A stretch of DNA of 26,563 nucleotides. Source: a virus. The DNA is taken from the IMG/VR virus record IMGVR_UViG_3300020430_000079, positions 1 through 26,563 of that record; one strand, written 5' to 3'. Shown here one piece after another: positions 24,601 to 26,563 of the stretch (the stretch's first letter is position 1; every line of letters begins with the position of its first letter). The translations under genes and the position numbers were made by a program. The notes beneath the pieces were generated by a model that saw nothing but the letters and a program-made list of their open reading frames with translations, was not told the DNA's origin and ran no database searches.

Positions 24601-26563
24601 TCAAGATCACCTGAATTATTAAATTTATGGTCTTCAACAAAAAATCCTGCTTCATATCCAGAGGGTCTATCTATCACTGAGGTAATATCAGTAACATATG
24701 ATGTAGAAATTATTTTTAAAGGTGAGTTAATATCATCTGCTATTGAATAACCAAACGGACCGTATATTGGATTACCATCGTATGCCCAACCTATAATAGG
24801 TGAGTGACCTGTAATTTGATTAAATTGATTAGAACCAGTTTCTGTAAATGTGTTTTCAAATTTTTTCGCAATATCTTGAGAATAACTCAGAACACCAAAT
24901 GTAAGAGCATCTCCTTTTGTAGTTAATAAAGAGTCACCAAATCTTTTTGTGCTGTTTAAGGTGAGTGCTCTTACTCTAGCACCAAATGAACCTCTTACAC
25001 CTCTTGAAAATGCTCTTACCTCTGTAGTTGAGGGGTCATATCCAATACCACCATTCGTTACTATAGCATCTATGATTTGACCATTTTCTACAACTGGTCT
25101 TACAACTGCACCTGCACCCTCTCCTGTGGTAATTACTCTTAACTCAGGATCTGAATTATAGTCTCTTCCTCTGTTGACAACATTTACATCAATAATTCTA
25201 CCATCAATAATAACTGGTTTTAATTCTGCTTTCTCACCATTAATAATTGTTATTTTAGGGGTAACTTCTTTATTAAGAGTCACGGAACCATATTTTGTTC
25301 CTTCCTCACTTAAATATGCACCGATTAAGTTACCTGTTACAACTGGAGTAATAATAATATCTCCAGTAACTGTTGATCCATAAGATACATTAATATTTAC
25401 TTTTATTTTTGGATATTCAAATATTTGGAATCCTGTACCATTAGATTTAAAGTTTACAAAATTACCTCTGTCAAAATTAGTTGTAGAAGTTCCACCTATA
25501 CCAGCCTCTGCTAATTTAAAAGAATCATCATCTAATTTTTTGACAAGATATGATGTGGTGGTGCTCATACCTTGAATTGCAGTTGTTTCGGTTGAATACT
25601 CTACTATTTCTCCACTAGAAAATCCATGATTTTTATAGTTTACAGTATCAGATGATGTTGTAATTCCTGTTGGCTTAACTTTTAATTTTCTGTAAGTATA
25701 TCCTGAACCTTCATTTAGTACTTTGACTGTGATTAATGTTTTCTTTGTTTCGGTTCTAAATCTATGAATACCACTTGCCGATGTATCAGTGGATAATCCA
25801 ACTGTGTTTATTCCAGTGGTTCCAAATACTGCATCTACTTTAGTATTGAAAATTCTTACAGTTTTTGGATTGACAACTCTTACAAAGTAAGGATCTCCAT
25901 CAGATAAAGTGTCTGTGACAGTGTTTAATGCATTATATGCTGGACCAATACCAATAGGTGTATTACCATTTGAATTATAATATACTAATTGACCATTTTC
26001 TAAATTATGCTCAGTTAAAAATGTAATCGTTTCATCATTAATATCTACACCACCACCAAAAACAATATTTCTACTATCAAAACTAATAAAACGATCTCTC
26101 TCACCTAATATAGGTTGCAAAATACATCCTCTTCCATTTCCACCAGTTAATGAGATATTTGTAACCTCTGCCACATCAAAATTTTGAGGATCTACAAATA
26201 CAGATTTAACTGAACCTTGTATAATAGGATCTGCTGTTGCAGCAACTCCACCTGAACTGGTTTGAATTCCTATAATTGGTGGGTTAATTATGTCATAACC
26301 CTCTCCACCATTAAGTAAATCAATTGAATCTAATGGACCAAAGAAAATTTGATCGTCCGAAATAGGAGATCTTAATTGAACACCATTAATTAAAATACCA
26401 ATCTCTGTAGATGTCTTTTCTTGTTTTGATGGAACAAATAAATTTTGATTTAAAGGAAATTTTCTTAATATTCTATCAGCTTTTAGTACCGCACTCTCAT
26501 GCTTTTTAAGAATAAATCTATGATTCGTAGTTGTTGATACACCTGCGGTAATTTGAACAGTGC
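15681..26563 (-). CDS. Giant multi-domain tail/baseplate protein, 5' end outside window
   Basis: The frame runs from the TGA at 15681-15683 through the right edge, so at least 3,626 codons are present and the start is not. The GTG at 26172-26174 is internal: upstream the frame continues with VKSVFVDPQNFD and, further up, EIGILINGVQLRSP and NGGEGYDIINPPI, which belong to the same protein style. It precedes gp8, the T4 gp7 position, but I see no convincing gp7 sequence match. Contents in order: GSGY modules, HN..GD modules (TEHNLENGQLVYY; KNHGFSSGEIVEY; TDHNFKTGDKVFY; IPNHPFETGQALI; IPNHFFNTNEELVY), a YHYH-like domain (24462-24809), a KLNEDVQVTPNNDYYQNLSY...VHPSGLKNFAD segment (21140-21310), and two V-L-x-FINGxxQxP modules (FINGIFQTP; FINGVLQIPG). 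The C-terminus ends RVFGL. It is probably a baseplate or tail-fibre scaffold; the exact role is unknown. Confidence 0.9.
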   Translation of the reverse strand, partial: TVQITAGVSTTTNHRFILKKHESAVLKADRILRKFPLNQNLFVPSKQEKTSTEIGILINGVQLRSPISDDQIFFGPLDSIDLLNGGEGYDIINPPIIGIQTSSGGVAATADPIIQGSVKSVFVDPQNFDVAEVTNISLTGGNGRGCILQPILGERDRFISFDSRNIVFGGGVDINDETITFLTEHNLENGQLVYYNSNGNTPIGIGPAYNALNTVTDTLSDGDPYFVRVVNPKTVRIFNTKVDAVFGTTGINTVGLSTDTSASGIHRFRTETKKTLITVKVLNEGSGYTYRKLKVKPTGITTSSDTVNYKNHGFSSGEIVEYSTETTAIQGMSTTTSYLVKKLDDDSFKLAEAGIGGTSTTNFDRGNFVNFKSNGTGFQIFEYPKIKVNINVSYGSTVTGDIIITPVVTGNLIGAYLSEEGTKYGSVTLNKEVTPKITIINGEKAELKPVIIDGRIIDVNVVNRGRDYNSDPELRVITTGEGAGAVVRPVVENGQIIDAIVTNGGIGYDPSTTEVRAFSRGVRGSFGARVRALTLNSTKRFGDSLLTTKGDALTFGVLSYSQDIAKKFENTFTETGSNQFNQITGHSPIIGWAYDGNPIYGPFGYSIADDINSPLKIISTSYVTDITSVIDRPSGYEAGFFVEDHKFNNSGDLDLHNGRFCKTPEFPNGIYAYFTSVGLGTNTNRLEGVYPYFIGNTYRSPFISENQILDQNFDFNNTNLRRNTFPYAVDEPSADNDFIIESYEDVRQLTKIESVNTGTVDSLTILSGGEGYKVGDFTIFDDTDTNGSGFRAEVSEIVGLGVSRIDTTTTTFENAVFEWKSGNEVIAKYLPFIEVNNGDNVTISGFSSSILNLGGTFKVGVTTHRTSLEQDMLVSSGAVIQDVHLSQIPNTVAIGGSIRVGSGNTSDTEMLKVLDIFDQTRVVRVLRNIGIAHTRGSNVDILNNEISIPVKTNKFVSVADDIVYFNGPQSVGVGTTSGGAIEVETVVGNIKKMVSIPTRTIRIPNHPFETGQALILNKRAGALRFDVGTTPNVTQFKLPLLGQNSTEVFVINKGPDNIGLVTTRVGIGSTGEGLFFYSKGSVSGINSGSYFFESQKEKLTGDIDKVVTTVSTNVSAANTTTHNLKNNDIVKLNVVPNISVGIGTTTPVSVIYNSEFDKLIVNPVSFTSSNVGTNEIEITDHNFKTGDKVFYDGGATGIETGSYFIYEINSSKFNLVKTIIDLNSDPVRIVPITANTGGNQTIGLINPRIDVVRNSKLKFGLSNTSLAGFDFKIFYDKNLTNEYFSSQDSSSFNVGTAGTIGIGTNNTDPVGASLEINYSESTPGRLFYGLTKGGFISTADTEVSNYSEIRFINSKYNGEYQISNVSDDTFDVSPTVPEFSSYTPEQCDILEYSTQSKDVIGAIKKLDIISSGFNYKKLPKFRTVSSVSGNNANIIPSSRTIGRIKKVRIADIGYEYSADKTLSPEAFVSPVLNLDNLDVISNVEILSGGNKYVSPPKLIVFNPVSNTVVDSQSLLAKAPNQTVSKVDVIADISGLDSVVHKIVAINNTNGIGINSVQTSNSGVVTCFLETPINNFSVQPFAKGDEIFVEGIQRVGESGITTQGGISTTTTVEGEGFNSENHNYSFFSVDDYIVGVQNILEFSVAGVTTNAGVAKTFQSGYASLINRKDLPVIQPIQTRGVFEVNESLIVDNTITDLKVTEIREDYIKIDGKFRVKKGDIIRGDVTNVAAQITNIIGNAAQFNTNYSNRQEYGWLDNIGKLNEDVQVTPNNDYYQNLSYSVKSTVEWDKFVNSVNSLVHPSGLKNFADTAIVSQTNVGIGTSLDSNQLIVLDVLNVLELNDKQRVDAINNFDVVKDFDTLENETKSKFLTFKTRNLTDFTRCKTNRVLLHDDISDTFSSDGFESNSTVIEPLKTDIAKYLIQIVDPDTSDVQFNELVILTTEKNALLFDKTENFTSVKLGDYSTQILNSGTKNLVFTPTEPFTKDHDIKIIKTEFNTDLIGINTTAIGNINLTGVNVGIGSTTVGITTNTIVEYPKTNFNSLHASIFVQDSVTKEVNYSEVIVDFDGTDTTIAETYVDTQPGVSNSVVGIITAKFENNLIKLQCENDRVNTLDVRANIVGLGTTTTGISTFRYLVAGQPEGTERSARYESGYATGTSSTITFATLNKNIDSSAKSIVRVSCGETSAVHQIIALRDADDILTVQYPFVSAGSTTGIGTFGGEISGNDINLRFYPDAEFNSLIEVQSFNQILYTSSDFDNEPPKLTYGTVDQSIFLSTYDGASGLRANKKDFELKHNGTPIYSKTFNPSNTTGLAKTTGIFTIPNHFFNTNEELVYKPDSTFIGIAGTAVSIGSTQNIAGIVTDQLPSTVFVKVIDENQFQLFTRPEFVSSGAAVTFTGNGGGNAHKLSMTKPLTKTIIGLDGVVQTPINFTNLAFSLGVFDGFTHNSNIGIGLSQFVLSGISSIQPRDFLKINDEYVLVTEVGFSSTPQGTINDATDVSLGISTLPVVKVRRGQLGIAATSHVANDSVQLHRGSFNIVESKVFFAEPPKGNARSRRDETNLPFVRSKFSGRTFLRSDYTTNMLFDDLSDNFTGIGKTYTLTVGGANTSAGVGVGNGVLFINGIFQTPKTVNNTGNNYEFSSDPIAGISTVEFTGITSTNGDLIVSEFDINQNQVPRGGLIVSLGSTPGLGYAPLQGAKVKAFKNASGGITSVVGIATSSGFNLGIQTAAYDNITGIITVTTDIVHGFGLERPNMVKLKNLNFNITGVGATLFANHDRSLFVVGIVSDRTFEVKAGVQTQNWVYTGGGNTFEFFEDLTFGSGYRGGSVAVGVTDQAYEHRFVSSGIGSIKKGSFAATGANAFTATNAVYTSHTGTLVLTIPNHGLTTSDTIGIDTGGLVFKCSKDNFFSDHPYPRAVSKTSFPNSDPIAGIVTGIGATTLNTITLNAGVGGGAGNGAVVEATVGVGGTLSFNIVSAGTSYVNPEIIVPQPNYENMPVIGVSRVGQGPTTDTGKNLLLDLEVGAARTTGIGSTSFEISKFSIVRPGHSFKVGDKFKPVGLVTAAHLSQPIQEFELEVIKTFTDSFSSWQFGELDFIDSIKNLQDGARRRFPLIFNGQLLSFEKDPNDSRSQLIDLNSVLLIFINGVLQIPGENYIFNGGTTFELVEPPRPETSPDLNDHDHVDIFFYKGQDGVDVDTADVFESVKIGDELRVFKDNTGITTSQQQERTNYNILSAKLIETELYTELGIDETNEKPVRWTKQKVDLVINGRKVDKSREILEPQIYPTAKIIGDFTNSSGIGGANGIFVDDAEVFFYEKGTHLSATTPNETDGDYNLTFDTVDALVTSGEINVAAAATAIVSIAGTISGLSITEAGSGYTGTVNIGIEAPVGIEKFVGLGTTATATATITNGKITSTTIVNPGAGYTFTNPPNVIIELPPFKFEKITSIDDVEGFTGIITGISTTTVGTQSALKFFFHADKPASTLLQGYPVFITDTKVGNGITSVDTHNSSIVGIGSTFLDNIYKVHSVTTDGAENGQIVCNIQNGQITGVGAGITGNFDPAQAGISTVLGRITWGRLYNLSRGSNPVSIAVTGLTVNSGLDTFPTIQRKNFTPASLRGLRSSGAIRVFGL
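16268..16480 (-). repeat. GSGY-type module pair near the C-terminus of the giant protein
   Basis: ISGLSITEAGSGYTGTVNIG and, about 43 residues later, KITSTTIVNPGAGYTFTNPP with NVIIE. Between them lies GLGTTATATATITNG. The second copy closely resembles those in gp14 (I-x-x-x-N-x-G-x-x-Y-x-x-x-P-x-V-x-I). Confidence 0.75.
24462..24809 (-). other. YHYH-like domain in the giant protein
   Basis: Residues 456-571, counted from the GTG at 26174, read GHSPIIGWAYDGNPIYGPFG, later DLDLHNGRFCKTPEFPNGIY, AYF, and VYPYFIGNTY. The YHYH family has the same order: G-x-x-x-D-G-x-P-I-Y-G-P, L-D-x-x-N-G, a P-x-G-x-Y-H-Y-H segment, and Y-P-Y-x-(I/L)-G. Here the Y-H-Y-H itself reads Y-A-Y-F, so the histidines are lost. 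The domain also occurs in bacterial secreted proteins and in other marine phage tail proteins; its biochemical role is not established. Confidence 0.8.
25010..25220 (-). repeat. GSGY-type module pair near the N-terminal part of the giant protein
   Basis: DGRIIDVNVVNRGRDYNSDP and ENGQIIDAIVTNGGIGYDPS are spaced about 40 residues apart and separated by ITTGEGAGAVVRPVV. They follow the same strand-turn-strand plan as the modules in gp14 and gp8, with the G-x-G-A-x-x-x-x-V strand between copies. Confidence 0.75.

Noticed and set aside
26172-26174. GTG as start of the giant gene
   Set aside because: The frame is open upstream to the window edge and encodes matching sequence, so this is an internal valine codon.
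1-26563. tRNAs, CRISPR arrays, insertion sequences, attachment sites, integrase or host metabolic genes
   Set aside because: None seen: almost all bases are within the structural genes, and the two larger gaps are about 40 nt and hold only late promoters.

Overview
The window is part of the late structural region of a strongly AT-rich, T4-like marine myovirus, of the kind that infects cyanobacteria or SAR11 bacteria. Evidence for this is recognisable T4 homologues (gp8, gp13, gp14, gp15, gp16) in T4 gene order, T4-type late promoters (TATAAATA), and tail proteins of a style known from marine T4-like phages (a DUF4815 protein, a YHYH-like domain, and GIGTT/GSGY-rich modules). The host cannot be decided from this window: there are no auxiliary metabolic genes and no tRNAs.

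Every convincing gene lies on the minus strand, so transcription runs from the right edge to the left edge. In that order the window holds: (i) a giant structural gene, at least 3,626 codons and open through the right edge, in the T4 gp7 position; (ii) a late promoter and gp8 (baseplate wedge); (iii) a 2,476-residue DUF4815 tail protein where T4 has gp9-gp12; (iv) a small basic protein with an N-terminus like the T4 capsid-targeting sequence, and a small coiled-coil protein; (v) a second late promoter, a 76-residue protein and a 568-residue fibre-like protein in the T4 wac (whisker) position; (vi) a 63-residue coiled-coil protein; (vii) the neck and tail-completion block gp13, gp14, gp15; (viii) gp16, the small terminase; and (ix) a cysteine-rich ORF running off the left edge, where gp17 would be expected in T4.

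Genes are packed almost without gaps. TAATG overlaps join gp14/gp15, gp15/gp16 and the DUF4815/basic-protein pair. The only non-coding gaps of any size (about 40 bp each) each carry one exact TATAAATA late promoter. There is no gene-free stretch over 300 bases.

Together the products build the baseplate (giant protein, gp8, DUF4815 protein), fibres or whiskers (76 and 568 aa), the neck that joins head and tail (gp13, gp14), the tail terminus (gp15), and the recognition step of DNA packaging (gp16). The most notable pattern is a family of short beta-rich modules (GSGY type, SG-A type, HN..GD type) spread across gp14, gp8, the fibre, the DUF4815 protein and the giant protein. The other points worth a second look are a possible internal-head-protein signal on the 143-residue basic protein and a repeated C-terminal DGG[S/T]F end whose codons double as the next gene's Shine-Dalgarno sequence.
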